Assembly (NCBI GenBank): GCA_964507395.1
Contig: CAZDQE010000002.1
Span: 35,574 to 99,573, forward strand
Reading direction: 5' to 3'
DNA length: 64,000 nucleotides
Origin: SIG575 sp964507395
Lineage (GTDB): Bacteria > Bacillota > Clostridia > Oscillospirales > Acutalibacteraceae
Shown: one piece after another, positions 1 through 8,439 of the stretch
Position numbering within the stretch: position 1 is the first letter of the stretch
Layout of the letters: each line of letters begins with the position of its first letter
Notes under the pieces: model-generated
Databases searched by the model: none
Told to the model about the DNA's origin: nothing
The model's input: the letters and a program-made list of their open reading frames with translations, nothing else
Translations under genes and position numbers: made by a program

Positions 1-267
1 ACCGCCCATGAGAGCCGTCAGCTCTTCATTAACGATTTTAATAACCATCTGTCCGGGAGTCAGACTCTCCATAACCTGTGCACCGATAGCACGCTCTGTT
101 ACGGTTTTAGTGAAGTCTTTGGCAACCTTGTAGCTGACGTCTGCTTCCAAAAGTGCAAGACGTACCTCGCGCATTGCCTCTTTAACATCGCCTTCAGTAA
201 GACTTCCTTTACTTTTTAACTTTTTAAACGCTTCTTCAAGCTTGTCGGCAAGTCCTTCAAAAGCCAT
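1..267 (-). CDS. ffh: Signal recognition particle protein Ffh (5' part only)
   Basis: N-terminal 89 residues of the SRP GTPase, which binds 4.5S RNA and signal sequences and delivers nascent membrane and secreted proteins to FtsY. The gene runs off the left edge. The visible part is the N-domain helical bundle, starting MAFEGLADKLEEAFKKLKSK and continuing through an EAMREVRLALLEADV segment typical of Ffh. The GTPase G domain and M domain lie outside the window. The ATG at 267 is preceded by an AAAGGAGAAAAA ribosome site. It lies 22 bp downstream of ylxM, its usual operon partner, and both should be read from the promoter at 732-760. Confidence 0.95.
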   Translation of the reverse strand, partial: MAFEGLADKLEEAFKKLKSKGSLTEGDVKEAMREVRLALLEADVSYKVAKDFTKTVTERAIGAQVMESLTPGQMVIKIVNEELTALMGG

Positions 268-289
268 GTTTTTTCTCCTTTACCGTTTT

Positions 290-655
290 TTACTCTCCTG
301 TCAGTTCACCTGAAAGAGTTCTTATCTTAACAGTTAAGTCGCTGATTTCTCTTGAGAGTGATGTCTGCATATTTATTCTGCTGATTTCAGATGCACATTC
401 GCTGATACGTTTTGCATTTTCGTTTATTTTCCCGAAACGCTCTGCCATTTTCAGCTTTTCTTCCATTTCAAAGAGAAGTGACTCTGCTCTTTTTATAGAA
501 TCCCTTACGCCCTGTCTTGTAATGCCTTCATTTTCGGCAATTTCAGCAAGGGACAGATCCTCGTCATAATAGAGGGAGATGAAATCGCGCTGTTTCTCAG
601 TAAGAAGCTCACCGTAATAGTCAAGCAAGACGGCTATCTGCAGGTTTTTCGCCAC
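290..655 (-). CDS. ylxM: YlxM family DNA-binding protein, SRP-associated
   Basis: Small helix-turn-helix protein of the YlxM/p13 family (UPF0122), found next to ffh throughout Firmicutes; its exact role in the SRP pathway is not settled. The core GELLTEKQRDFISLYYDEDLS followed by an HTH (LAEIAENEGITRQGV) at about residues 18-60 is diagnostic. The remainder is a charged, coiled helical tail. I chose GTG at 655 because AAAGGAG sits nine bases before it; an in-frame TTG at 664 lies directly on that ribosome site. About 121 residues, close to the family norm. Confidence 0.9.
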   Translation of the reverse strand: MAKNLQIAVLLDYYGELLTEKQRDFISLYYDEDLSLAEIAENEGITRQGVRDSIKRAESLLFEMEEKLKMAERFGKINENAKRISECASEISRINMQTSLSREISDLTVKIRTLSGELTGE

Positions 656-731
656 AAGAAACAACTCCTTTCGCTCTCATTAAACCTTTCCGAAAACAAG
701 GTGTAAAGTTCCTGCACTTTACAGCCTCACT

Positions 732-760
732 ATTATACAACACCAAACCGCATCTGTCAA
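732..760 (-). promoter_or_regulatory. Promoter of ylxM-ffh
   Basis: Read on the minus strand: TTGACA (755-760), a 17-base spacer and TATAAT (732-737), both consensus hexamers. It points into ylxM about 77 bases downstream. Confidence 0.85.
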
Positions 761-834
761 TAGTTTTCGGAGCTTTTTTGTGAAATTTCCATTAATAATT
801 TCACCGTTATCTTTCCGATTGCCTAATCAATATC

Positions 835-870
835 AAAAATCCCGCAACACTGACGTATTTCGGGATTTTT
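835..870 (-). terminator. Rho-independent terminator after the lipase operon
   Basis: Ten-base arms AAAAATCCCG (835-844) and CGGGATTTTT (861-870) with a 16-base loop, so U-rich on both strands. It lies 120 bases past the lipase stop and before the ylxM promoter, closing the nine-gene minus-strand run. Confidence 0.8.
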
Positions 871-990
871 TCATTGTATTCGATTGAAAAGTTTATAAAA
901 AGAAGAAACGGGCACATAAAAAACGGAACTAATATAGCCGTGATATTTTATTGAGAAGTGGCATTTTTAATCAACTCACTGATTTTCAGA

Positions 991-2424
991 TTATTCTTCG
1001 GGAACAAGCTTATTGTTCTCAATATCGTTCTGAAGGAACTGAGGATAGTCGGCATTTGAGTAAACAGTCTGGATGCTGTCGTCATTTTCCTGGAACCATC
1101 TGTAAAGTGCCTGATGTCCCTCATGTGTTGTGCAGTGCATCATGTCCTTGACAAACCATGTCTGTTCGGGAAGCGCACATGTTGATGCGTCGATTCTGCC
1201 GTCGGGTGAGATGTGGTCGTGAGCGCAGGAAGTATCATTCTGCTTGTAATCTGCAGGAAGTGTTTCTGCATGGTCAGCAACTGTTGCACCTACTGACGAA
1301 TACATTGTGTCAACTGTTCCGTCCGAATCGTTTCTCCATGCTGTTACGAGAGGTGTTCTCTGAACATTGGTTGCGGAAACTATCATTACGGGAACACCGT
1401 CAGCAATCAGACCGTTAAGAATTTCGTCAGCCTTCTGCTGTACACCGTAGTGGTACGCATCAATTCTTGCAACCAACTCTGCATTGGGGTTATCACCGAG
1501 CATGAATTTCTTTGCGTCCTCGTAATATTCATCGGGTACGAAGGACCATATACCGCAGTTTGACTTGAAGATGGGGATAAGTGCGCCTTCATAAACCTTG
1601 TCGACAAGCTTTTCAACAAGTCCGCCTGCAAAGTCAGTAAGAGCTTCAAAAACTCCGAAGAAATTGAGTGCTTCAACGAGAACTGTAAGAATATCGCCGC
1701 CAACTCCCGGTACCATTGTTGTAATAGCAGTTGAAGCGTATCTGTAAAGAGCTGTGGGATTTATTTCAACCTCACCGCAGAAAAGTGCGCCTGCAACGGC
1801 TGTACCTTTAATGGGGCAGTTCTGGAAAATTACTGATTTGATGTCGTCATGGCCGTACTTTGAGAAATAAGCCATTGCCATTACACCGCCCATTGACGAT
1901 GCCTTGAAGCGTACCTTATCGTGACCTGTAAGCTCTTTTACATGCTCAACATAAGCATTAAGGTCATCTGCAACTGTCAGGGGGTCAGCACGGAAATCGT
2001 AGCCGAAATAATAGCTGTAATCAAGTCCGTGAGTTGGGTCTGCGGGAAGCTCTTGCTTTGTTGTGATGTCAGCAGTTGATAAACCGTTTTCAGCGTTTGC
2101 AAGCGAGCCGAAAACACCGTAAACCGAGGACACAAGACTGTCACCGAAAGAGTCATAGTCGCCGTCAGCAAGAAGCTTTACGATAGGAATGATAAGTGAG
2201 CCTACCATTTTGACATAAGCTTCTGTTTCGGGGCGAAAAACTACCTGCTCATCTTCAGTGCCTGCATCCTTATAAAGTGTTGCACTGCCCAGAGCCGCAA
2301 CATAAATTACGGGCTCTTCGCCGCAGTCGCACTTTCCTGCTGCCGCAAAGGTTGGTGCTGCAAGTGAAAAAACTGTTGCAAGCACGAGAAGAATTGAAAC
2401 TGAAATGCGTGTGATTTTTTTCAT
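991..2424 (-). CDS. Secreted alpha/beta-hydrolase (lipase-like)
   Basis: A 477-residue exported hydrolase. Residues 1-28 form a clear signal peptide (KK, hydrophobic core, then APTFAAA). The serine nucleophile elbow is A-S-S-M-G-G, with the probable catalytic Ser at 177, a variant of GxSxG; it follows a DDLNAYVEHVKELTGHDKV helix-strand as in LCAT/PGAP1-type lipases. A late His-rich stretch (MMHCTTHEGH) could hold the catalytic His. Substrate is unknown. It is last in a minus-strand run, 12 bp after the Gfo/Idh gene, with an AAGGAGA ribosome site. Serine hydrolase fold is well supported; lipase rather than another acyl-ester hydrolase is inference. Confidence 0.7.
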   Translation of the reverse strand: MKKITRISVSILLVLATVFSLAAPTFAAAGKCDCGEEPVIYVAALGSATLYKDAGTEDEQVVFRPETEAYVKMVGSLIIPIVKLLADGDYDSFGDSLVSSVYGVFGSLANAENGLSTADITTKQELPADPTHGLDYSYYFGYDFRADPLTVADDLNAYVEHVKELTGHDKVRFKASSMGGVMAMAYFSKYGHDDIKSVIFQNCPIKGTAVAGALFCGEVEINPTALYRYASTAITTMVPGVGGDILTVLVEALNFFGVFEALTDFAGGLVEKLVDKVYEGALIPIFKSNCGIWSFVPDEYYEDAKKFMLGDNPNAELVARIDAYHYGVQQKADEILNGLIADGVPVMIVSATNVQRTPLVTAWRNDSDGTVDTMYSSVGATVADHAETLPADYKQNDTSCAHDHISPDGRIDASTCALPEQTWFVKDMMHCTTHEGHQALYRWFQENDDSIQTVYSNADYPQFLQNDIENNKLVPEE

Positions 2425-2436
2425 TTTTCTGTCTCC

Positions 2437-3714
2437 TTATATTTTCTTTATCTGACCGCCGTTTTCTCTTGATTCATCTGCAAGGAAAACAACGAGATGT
2501 CCGAGAAGTGATGTGTCGATGCTTGTGCAGGAAATTGACATTTCATTATCTCTTACATAACGGACAAAGTCCTTCACAAGCTCAATGTCACCGCCGCCGT
2601 GGCTGTCATCTCCAACTTTTGTATCGACACTTTCCCTGTCAAATTCGCACCCGGGGGCAGGATTTATTTTCTGAACTGTGAAAACACCGTCCTCACAGTT
2701 TCCGAAAATTTCGCCCTTGGTGCCTGTAATATGTATTGTTCTCAGCCCTCTTGAGGCGCCGCCTACCATGTTGTGAGTTCCCGTCGCTCCGTTTTCAAAA
2801 TTCACAAGCACGCTCTGGTGGTCAACCACGTTGTTATCGCTCTTATATGCACAAACTCCGTAGGGTGAGGTTTTGAGAAGCTCTTTTTTATCTTCAATCG
2901 TGGGGTTTTCAAGATGTTCAAGCTTATCCCATACATAGAATGACCATCTGTCGGGGTGGTCAATATAAATTCTCTTTGCAGAATAAAGGCATGTGTCAAC
3001 CAACGGACAGTCTGCAAGACATCTTGTTCCTGAATTTTCGGGAGCATTTTTTGTTCTGAACTGAATGTTACTTCCGAAGGAGGAAACAGAAACAGGCTTG
3101 TTATCCCCCATCATCCACACCATGATATCAATGTCATGACAGCATTTTGCAAGGAGCATTGAGGCATGGCACCTGTCGGAATTATTCCACTTTCCTCTTA
3201 CATGGCTCGTTGACATGTGGTGGTAGCTGACAAATTCCGATGTCTGTATGTTCAGAATTTCACCGATTTCGCCTGCCGCTACCTTTTCCTTTATCTTTCT
3301 GTAGAAAGGAGCGTATCTGAGAACGAAGCAGACCATCACTTTTCTTCCGTATTTTTTTGCAGCTTCGGCAAGCTCTCTTGCTTCCTTTTCGTTCACCGCA
3401 AAGGGTTTTTCAAGAAGCACATCATATCCCGCTTTTAAAAGGGGGAGCGTTGTTGCAACATGAATATGGTCCATCGTACCGTTGATCACGGCATCTGCAA
3501 ATTTCGGAGCCGATGCCAGCTCCTCTGCCGAAGAAAACTGATGCTCTTCGGGAATGGAAAACTTTTCCGCAATCATTTTACGTCTGCCCTCATCGGGGTC
3601 TGCAACGCCTGTAATTTTAAGCATTGAGGGGTCACTTACCGAAAGCTCGGAATAGTTCATGCTTCTGTGTCCGCCGCCCACAATGACAGCTTCAAGGGGT
3701 TTTGCTTCTGACAT
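2437..3714 (-). CDS. Gfo/Idh/MocA family NAD(P)-dependent oxidoreductase
   Basis: A 425-residue cytoplasmic sugar-type dehydrogenase. The Rossmann fold begins at residue 8 (AVIVGGGHRSMNY; the glycine loop is slightly unusual), followed by VADPDEGRR, and the family's EKPF motif at about residue 102. The C-terminal alpha/beta domain carries KCCHDIDIMVWMMG, the Asp/His region near the active site. A Cys-rich insert (CLADCPLVDTC) occurs in some members. These enzymes oxidise or epimerise sugars, inositols or sugar-phosphates; this one's substrate cannot be read from sequence. It is 14 bp from the preceding fumarase-like gene and 12 bp from the lipase gene, so co-transcribed. Confidence 0.85.
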   Translation of the reverse strand: MSEAKPLEAVIVGGGHRSMNYSELSVSDPSMLKITGVADPDEGRRKMIAEKFSIPEEHQFSSAEELASAPKFADAVINGTMDHIHVATTLPLLKAGYDVLLEKPFAVNEKEARELAEAAKKYGRKVMVCFVLRYAPFYRKIKEKVAAGEIGEILNIQTSEFVSYHHMSTSHVRGKWNNSDRCHASMLLAKCCHDIDIMVWMMGDNKPVSVSSFGSNIQFRTKNAPENSGTRCLADCPLVDTCLYSAKRIYIDHPDRWSFYVWDKLEHLENPTIEDKKELLKTSPYGVCAYKSDNNVVDHQSVLVNFENGATGTHNMVGGASRGLRTIHITGTKGEIFGNCEDGVFTVQKINPAPGCEFDRESVDTKVGDDSHGGGDIELVKDFVRYVRDNEMSISCTSIDTSLLGHLVVFLADESRENGGQIKKI

Positions 3715-3728
3715 TCTCTTTTTGCACC

Positions 3729-4256
3729 TTACTTTTTAAACAAGTTTCCGCCCTGAGAGTCAATGGCTACAACAAGGGGGAGATTTTCAATAACTAATTT
3801 TTTAACGCTCTCGCAGCCTAAATCCTCATAGGCTACAACGTCGCATTTTTTCACGCTCTTTGCAAGAAGAGCACCTGCGCCGCCCACTGCGCAGAAATAA
3901 ACTGCACCGTTTCTTTCAATTGCACGGCAGACTTCCTCATTTCGGGGACCTTTGCCAATCATGGCACTTACGCCCTTATCAAGAAGAAGCGGCGAATACG
4001 GGTCCATTCGCGAAGAGGTCGTAGGTCCGCAGGAGCCTATCGGTAAGCCTTCGGGCGAAGGAGTCGGGCCTACGTAATAAATTACTGCGTTTTCCGGACT
4101 GTAGGGAAGCTCCTCGCCTTTTTCTATGGCTTCCTTTATTCTCTTATGAGCCGCATCGCGGGAAGTGAAAACCTCACCTGACAGATAAACTCTGTCGCCC
4201 GCTTTTAAAACATGCCTCTTCTCTTTAATTTCATTTACATTAATTCTGTATTCCAT
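3729..4256 (-). CDS. Fumarate/tartrate hydratase beta-type subunit (orphan)
   Basis: A 175-residue protein of the class I Fe-S hydro-lyase C-terminal family (FumB/TtdB beta subunit). The signature GPTTSSRMDPYSPLLL (about residues 77-92) and the MIGKG and FCAVGGAGAL loops are present. In class I fumarases the beta subunit supplies substrate-binding residues and the alpha subunit carries the [4Fe-4S] cluster, so it should be inactive alone. No alpha subunit is in this window. The ATG overlaps the stop of the U32 peptidase gene by one base, implying translational coupling. Family is certain; the actual reaction is not. Confidence 0.85.
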   Translation of the reverse strand: MEYRINVNEIKEKRHVLKAGDRVYLSGEVFTSRDAAHKRIKEAIEKGEELPYSPENAVIYYVGPTPSPEGLPIGSCGPTTSSRMDPYSPLLLDKGVSAMIGKGPRNEEVCRAIERNGAVYFCAVGGAGALLAKSVKKCDVVAYEDLGCESVKKLVIENLPLVVAIDSQGGNLFKK

Positions 4257-5512
4257 CAGATTATCACTCTTTTTGGCTCTGCCTTCTGTTTTCTGATAAT
4301 TGAGCCTGCCTTTATTTCTCTCTCACAAAGGAAAGACAATTTCATCATGGCATGGGGTGCGCTTTCAATATTCTCCCCTGCCTCGTTTTTAAGCTCTGTA
4401 ACCTTTACGGAGAAAGGCTCTTTACATGGCTCGACGATTTCCAGAATATCGCCGTCAAGGAATTTATTTCTCTGGACTGCATAAAGTGTACCGTTTTCCC
4501 ACTTTTCACAGACGGCAACCACGTCCCATTCTCTGCGGTAACCGCCTTCGTAATAAATCTCAGCATTATCAAGGGGTGAGCCGAAATAGAAGCCTGTACA
4601 GTATTCGCGGTAGCTGACTTTCCGCATTTCCTCACGAATCCAGTCAGACACCTTGAAATCGTCTGAGGGATTTTTCATAAATTCATCAACTGCCGCGCGG
4701 TATGCGTTTGTCACTGCCGCGGTGTAATATGCAGATTTTGCTCTGCCCTCAATTTTAAATGAGGTTATTCCTGCATTTACAAGCTCGGGAATGTGCTCGA
4801 TCATGCACATATCCCTTGCGTTCATAATATATGTTCCCTTATCGTCCTGTTCTACGGGAAAATAAACCCCCTGTCTTGTTTCCTCCATGATATGGTATTT
4901 CCATCTGCATGGCTGGGCACAGTCACCGCGGTTTGAATCCCTGCCCACAAGATAGTTTGACAAAAGGCATCTGCCTGAAAAGGAAACACACATTGCACCG
5001 TGGACAAAGCACTCAATATCAAGGTCTTTGGGAGTTTTTGCACGAAGAGCAGCAATATCGTCAATTGAAAGCTCACGCGCCAGAACAACTCTCTTTGCTC
5101 CCATGTCGTAAAAAGCGTTTGCAGTGGCATAATTTGTAATACCTGCCTGAGTCGAAACGTGAATTTCAGTTTTCGGAGCATACTTTTTCGCTAAAGTCAG
5201 CGTTCCGATATCCGAAATAATAAGGGCATCTATTCCTGAGCTTTCAGCCATCTGAAGAAACTCAGGAAGAAGGTCGACCTCGTTGTTTCTCGGCACTGTG
5301 TTACAGGCAAGATAAACACGTACTCCCTTTGAATGGGCATATTCAACCGCCTTGGGCAGCTCCTCGTCGGAAAAGTTTGAGGGTGATGTTCTCATTCCGA
5401 ACATTCCGCCGCCAAGGTACACTGCATCTGCGCCGAAGGAAACTGCGGCTTCAAGCCTTTCAAAGTCCCCTGCAGGAGCAAGAACTTCAGGTTTTACAAA
5501 ATCTTTAATCAA
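4256..5512 (-). CDS. Peptidase U32 family protein
   Basis: A 418-residue U32 protein. It opens with KPEVLAPAGDFERLEAAV, has GADAVYLGG and carries the family signature around residues 168-190 (ECFVHGAMCVSFSGRCLLS), whose Cys residues are conserved in the TrhP/RlhA-type branch. Members act either as collagenase-like peptidases or as tRNA/rRNA hydroxylation factors, so proteolysis should not be assumed. Start is TTG at 5512, supported by AGGGATGA seven bases before it and only 13 bp after the mltG stop. A mltG-U32 pairing is common in Clostridia. It overlaps the next gene by one base. Confidence 0.88.
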   Translation of the reverse strand: MIKDFVKPEVLAPAGDFERLEAAVSFGADAVYLGGGMFGMRTSPSNFSDEELPKAVEYAHSKGVRVYLACNTVPRNNEVDLLPEFLQMAESSGIDALIISDIGTLTLAKKYAPKTEIHVSTQAGITNYATANAFYDMGAKRVVLARELSIDDIAALRAKTPKDLDIECFVHGAMCVSFSGRCLLSNYLVGRDSNRGDCAQPCRWKYHIMEETRQGVYFPVEQDDKGTYIMNARDMCMIEHIPELVNAGITSFKIEGRAKSAYYTAAVTNAYRAAVDEFMKNPSDDFKVSDWIREEMRKVSYREYCTGFYFGSPLDNAEIYYEGGYRREWDVVAVCEKWENGTLYAVQRNKFLDGDILEIVEPCKEPFSVKVTELKNEAGENIESAPHAMMKLSFLCEREIKAGSIIRKQKAEPKRVII

Positions 5513-5525
5513 GAGTAAATCATCC

Positions 5526-7040
5526 CTATCTGATTTTTGCTACGTTAAGCTGATGCTCGTAGTCTGTTGTTGCATAGTAAACATTTCCGCTCTTATCGTG
5601 GCAGAAATAGAGATAGCTTGTGTCTGACGGGTAAAGCGCCGCCTGAATTGCATCAAGTCCCGGGTTACAGATAGGACCTTCGGGAAGTCCCATGCAAAGA
5701 GTTGTATCGTATACGTCAAGATACTGACTTGCTTTGTTTTCACCGAGCAGGTCTGTAAGATAATTTGTAACGTAAAGTGCAGTTGAATCGCACTGAAGCA
5801 TGGGGTAGTTCATGGATTTTTCAAGTCTGTTATGAATTACAGACGAAATATCCGCCATCTGAGCTGAGCCTGCGGCTTCCTTCTGAATGATCGACGCAAT
5901 TGTGAGAATCTCGCTTGTTGTATAGCCTAATTCCTCTGCACGCGCGGTATATTTATCAGTCCATTTTTCCTCAAAGTTATCAAGGAATCTCTTCACAATG
6001 CTTGAAGTGCTCTCACCGATAAACATATCATAGGTATCGGGGAAAAGATAGCCTTCAAGAGCAAGTGCTGTTCCTGTGTTTTCATTGTCAAGGAAAGCAT
6101 AGTTATAGTCATAGTTTGCGGCACTTATAAACTTCTTATCGTCTGAGATAATCTCATAGTCCTTAAGGCGGTTCACGATCTGCGCGATAGTGTAGCCTTC
6201 GGGGAAGGTTACGCTTACCGTCTGCTCCGAGCCCGCGGAATTGTCAAGGATAACATTGAGCATACCCTCAATTCCCATTGAGCTTGAAAGGTAATATGTT
6301 CCGCCCACATAAGGCTGAAGCTTTTCCTCACCGTTCACATAGTAATAAATTCCTTCGTCGTCATAGCCTCTGAAGGCCGCGAAGAAATTACAGAACCACT
6401 TGACATTGATAAGTCCGTTTTCCTTGAAAAGAGAGATTGCCTCGCTTGTTGTGATGCCGTCGGGAATCGTGACTTCGATTTCTTCCTCGCTTACAGAGAG
6501 AGCAATTGCATCGTTGACACACTGAATTCCCACTGTTGAGAGAACAACTGTCAGAACGAGAACGCACACCATTGCGATATAGAAGGTACGTGAATACGTG
6601 TCACGCATTTTCTTAAGCTCTTCCGGAGTGAGCTTTCTTCTGCTCTTTTTCTTATTCTGTTTTTTAGGGGGAGTTTTTGAAACAGGTCTGTCCTGAGGAG
6701 CGCGGTGTCTTACACCGTCATCGCTGAACATATCAAGGTCGCCGCCGGTAAGCCTTTTTTCAGACTCCTTCTGAGCGTTATCCTGAACGGTTCTCTGCTT
6801 CTGATAATTTGTAAAATAAATTTCTCCCTTTGCCTGAGGTCTGTTTGAAACGGTATCGTGCTTCTTCATCTGAGGCTCTACAGGGTCAGAGTCAAACTCC
6901 TCAATATGAACCACGAAATTTTCAACCTTTTTTCTCCTTGACTCGGGATTGAATTCAGGCGGTCTTTTTTCAGTTTTTGAAGGCTCCGTAAAATCAGAAA
7001 GACCGTCACTGTCCTTTCCGAAAAAATCAAAATCGTCCAT
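5526..7040 (-). CDS. mltG: Endolytic murein transglycosylase MltG
   Basis: A 504-residue inner-membrane enzyme that cleaves nascent glycan strands and is thought to terminate peptidoglycan polymerisation. Residues 1-150 are a long hydrophilic, low-complexity cytoplasmic region with a basic stretch (KKQNKKKSRRK). One transmembrane helix spans about 152-172, followed by a LysM-like region (VTIPDGITTSEAISLF) and the YceG catalytic domain with IASIIQKEA holding the catalytic Glu. The C-terminal GLPEGPICNPGLDAI block is diagnostic. The cytoplasmic extension is longer than in E. coli MltG, as is usual in Clostridia. Ribosome site AAAGGAGGG precedes the ATG. Confidence 0.93.
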   Translation of the reverse strand: MDDFDFFGKDSDGLSDFTEPSKTEKRPPEFNPESRRKKVENFVVHIEEFDSDPVEPQMKKHDTVSNRPQAKGEIYFTNYQKQRTVQDNAQKESEKRLTGGDLDMFSDDGVRHRAPQDRPVSKTPPKKQNKKKSRRKLTPEELKKMRDTYSRTFYIAMVCVLVLTVVLSTVGIQCVNDAIALSVSEEEIEVTIPDGITTSEAISLFKENGLINVKWFCNFFAAFRGYDDEGIYYYVNGEEKLQPYVGGTYYLSSSMGIEGMLNVILDNSAGSEQTVSVTFPEGYTIAQIVNRLKDYEIISDDKKFISAANYDYNYAFLDNENTGTALALEGYLFPDTYDMFIGESTSSIVKRFLDNFEEKWTDKYTARAEELGYTTSEILTIASIIQKEAAGSAQMADISSVIHNRLEKSMNYPMLQCDSTALYVTNYLTDLLGENKASQYLDVYDTTLCMGLPEGPICNPGLDAIQAALYPSDTSYLYFCHDKSGNVYYATTDYEHQLNVAKIR

Positions 7041-7070
7041 AAAAGACCCTCCTTTCTTTATTTAAAAGAA

Positions 7071-7613
7071 TTACATTTTCTGTATTGACTGATAAATTTT
7101 CTCTGCCTCGTCTTTACCTGCGAACTGCTCGGCAATTTTAAGTCCGAACTCAATTGCAACACCTGCACCCTTTGCAGTGATGATGTTGCCGTCCTGAACC
7201 ACGCCTTCGTCCACATATTCTGCGCCCTCAAGCTCCTTTTCAAAGCCGGGGAAGCATGTAGCTTTTCTGCCCTTTAAAAGACCTTTATGTCCCAGCACCG
7301 ACGGTGCGGCGCATATTGCACAGATAAGCTTGCCGTTTTCCGATGCGTAGTCAATAAACTTCTGAGCATAAGGGGATTTTTCAATATTGAGAGTGCCCGG
7401 CATTCCGCCGGGGATCACAACTGCCTGAAGAGTTTCATCAGGTGTGATATTTTTCGCATCCGCATCGCACACAAGACCGATTCCGTGAGAGCCTACTATC
7501 ATCTGCGAGCCTACCCCGAGAGTCATAACATCAAGCTCTGCACGGCGCAGCATATCAATTGCGGCAACTGCCTCAACCTCTTCAGTGCCGTCTGCCATAA
7601 ATACATAAATCAT
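7071..7613 (-). CDS. DJ-1/PfpI family protein (ThiJ-like)
   Basis: A 180-residue DJ-1-type protein. It begins MIYVFMADGTEEVE, where the Glu is the conserved one that hydrogen-bonds the reactive Cys, and has the nucleophile elbow AICAAPS with Cys about 101. Members act as glyoxalase III, protein deglycase-like enzymes, or redox and chaperone proteins; the specific role is unknown. I set the start at ATG 7613 because AGGGTGA lies five bases before it, overlapping the stop of the GNAT gene; an in-frame ATG at 7631 lacks a ribosome site. Part of the minus-strand run between the GNAT gene and mltG. Confidence 0.88.
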   Translation of the reverse strand: MIYVFMADGTEEVEAVAAIDMLRRAELDVMTLGVGSQMIVGSHGIGLVCDADAKNITPDETLQAVVIPGGMPGTLNIEKSPYAQKFIDYASENGKLICAICAAPSVLGHKGLLKGRKATCFPGFEKELEGAEYVDEGVVQDGNIITAKGAGVAIEFGLKIAEQFAGKDEAEKIYQSIQKM

Positions 7614-7623
7614 ATTTTTCACC

Positions 7624-8436
7624 CTATTCAAGATTAAGCGAAAGGAATGTGTTTCCGCTTAAATCTTCTTCCGAATCTTTATTAGAACAGTATATCATAC
7701 CGCGCGGTATTTTGCAACTGTCATGTTCTGTATTTTCTCCGACAGGAATATATATTTCAGCCTTTTCCCCGCCGATTTTTTCAAGGACCGATGACACGAA
7801 AGCTTCCTTTTCTCCCTCACAGCAAAGCTCTGTTATACTTCTGCCGCTCACAACGGCATAGGAAACATACTCTCCGTCCTTCTTTTCACAGAAAACCTCG
7901 TCTGAAAACCTGAGTGCAAACTGAAAATGCTTATGGGGAAAGGAAACATAATCACCTTTGCCGAAAATTCTTTCACGCAAAGAAAGAAGTCTGTCCTTGT
8001 CCTCGCATATGCAGACGGGAACTTTTTCATCAACACGGTAAAAGGTTTTCTTTTCACAGAAGAAAAAATCGCTGAAGCCAAGCTTTTCATAATAATTTCT
8101 GTTTTTCCCGTTACTGGGAGTCAGCAGAAAAATCTCTGCTCCTTTTTTCGTTTTATATTGAGTAAGAAACTCGATTTCCTGCCTTGCAAGACCTTGTTTT
8201 CTGTAGTTTTTATCAGTGGCTACAGCGTAAAAATAAACAGCCCTGCGACATTTTATTTCACAGTCAAGGGCATAGACTGCGCTGACGATTCTGCCGTCTT
8301 CTTCACAGACATAAACATTATCTTCGCCGAGAAAGGTATCAAGAAAAGGATAAACATAATCCTTTCCGTCACCGAAGCATGAGTGCCACAGCTCATACAG
8401 GCTTTCCCTGTCATCAGATGATGCAAAACGAAACAT
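7624..8436 (-). CDS. GNAT family N-acetyltransferase
   Basis: A 270-residue protein with an N-terminal GNAT domain (residues 1-130): LWHSCFGDG, then VYFYAVATDKNYRKQGLAR, where Q/R-x-x-G-x-A is the acetyl-CoA pyrophosphate loop, and NYYEKLGF near the end of the fold. The remaining 140 residues are a second, poorly conserved region rich in Cys and Glu, so it may be a two-domain GNAT of the Eis-like shape. Acceptor unknown. It follows the DUF2156 gene after 3 bp and its stop overlaps the ribosome site of the DJ-1 gene, which implies tight coupling. Confidence 0.82.
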   Translation of the reverse strand: MFRFASSDDRESLYELWHSCFGDGKDYVYPFLDTFLGEDNVYVCEEDGRIVSAVYALDCEIKCRRAVYFYAVATDKNYRKQGLARQEIEFLTQYKTKKGAEIFLLTPSNGKNRNYYEKLGFSDFFFCEKKTFYRVDEKVPVCICEDKDRLLSLRERIFGKGDYVSFPHKHFQFALRFSDEVFCEKKDGEYVSYAVVSGRSITELCCEGEKEAFVSSVLEKIGGEKAEIYIPVGENTEHDSCKIPRGMIYCSNKDSEEDLSGNTFLSLNLE

Positions 8437-8439
8437 AAG

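Noticed and set aside
7927..8382. 151-codon plus-strand frame within the GNAT gene
   Set aside because: Antisense to a gene whose product has GNAT motifs; composition is that of a shadow frame.
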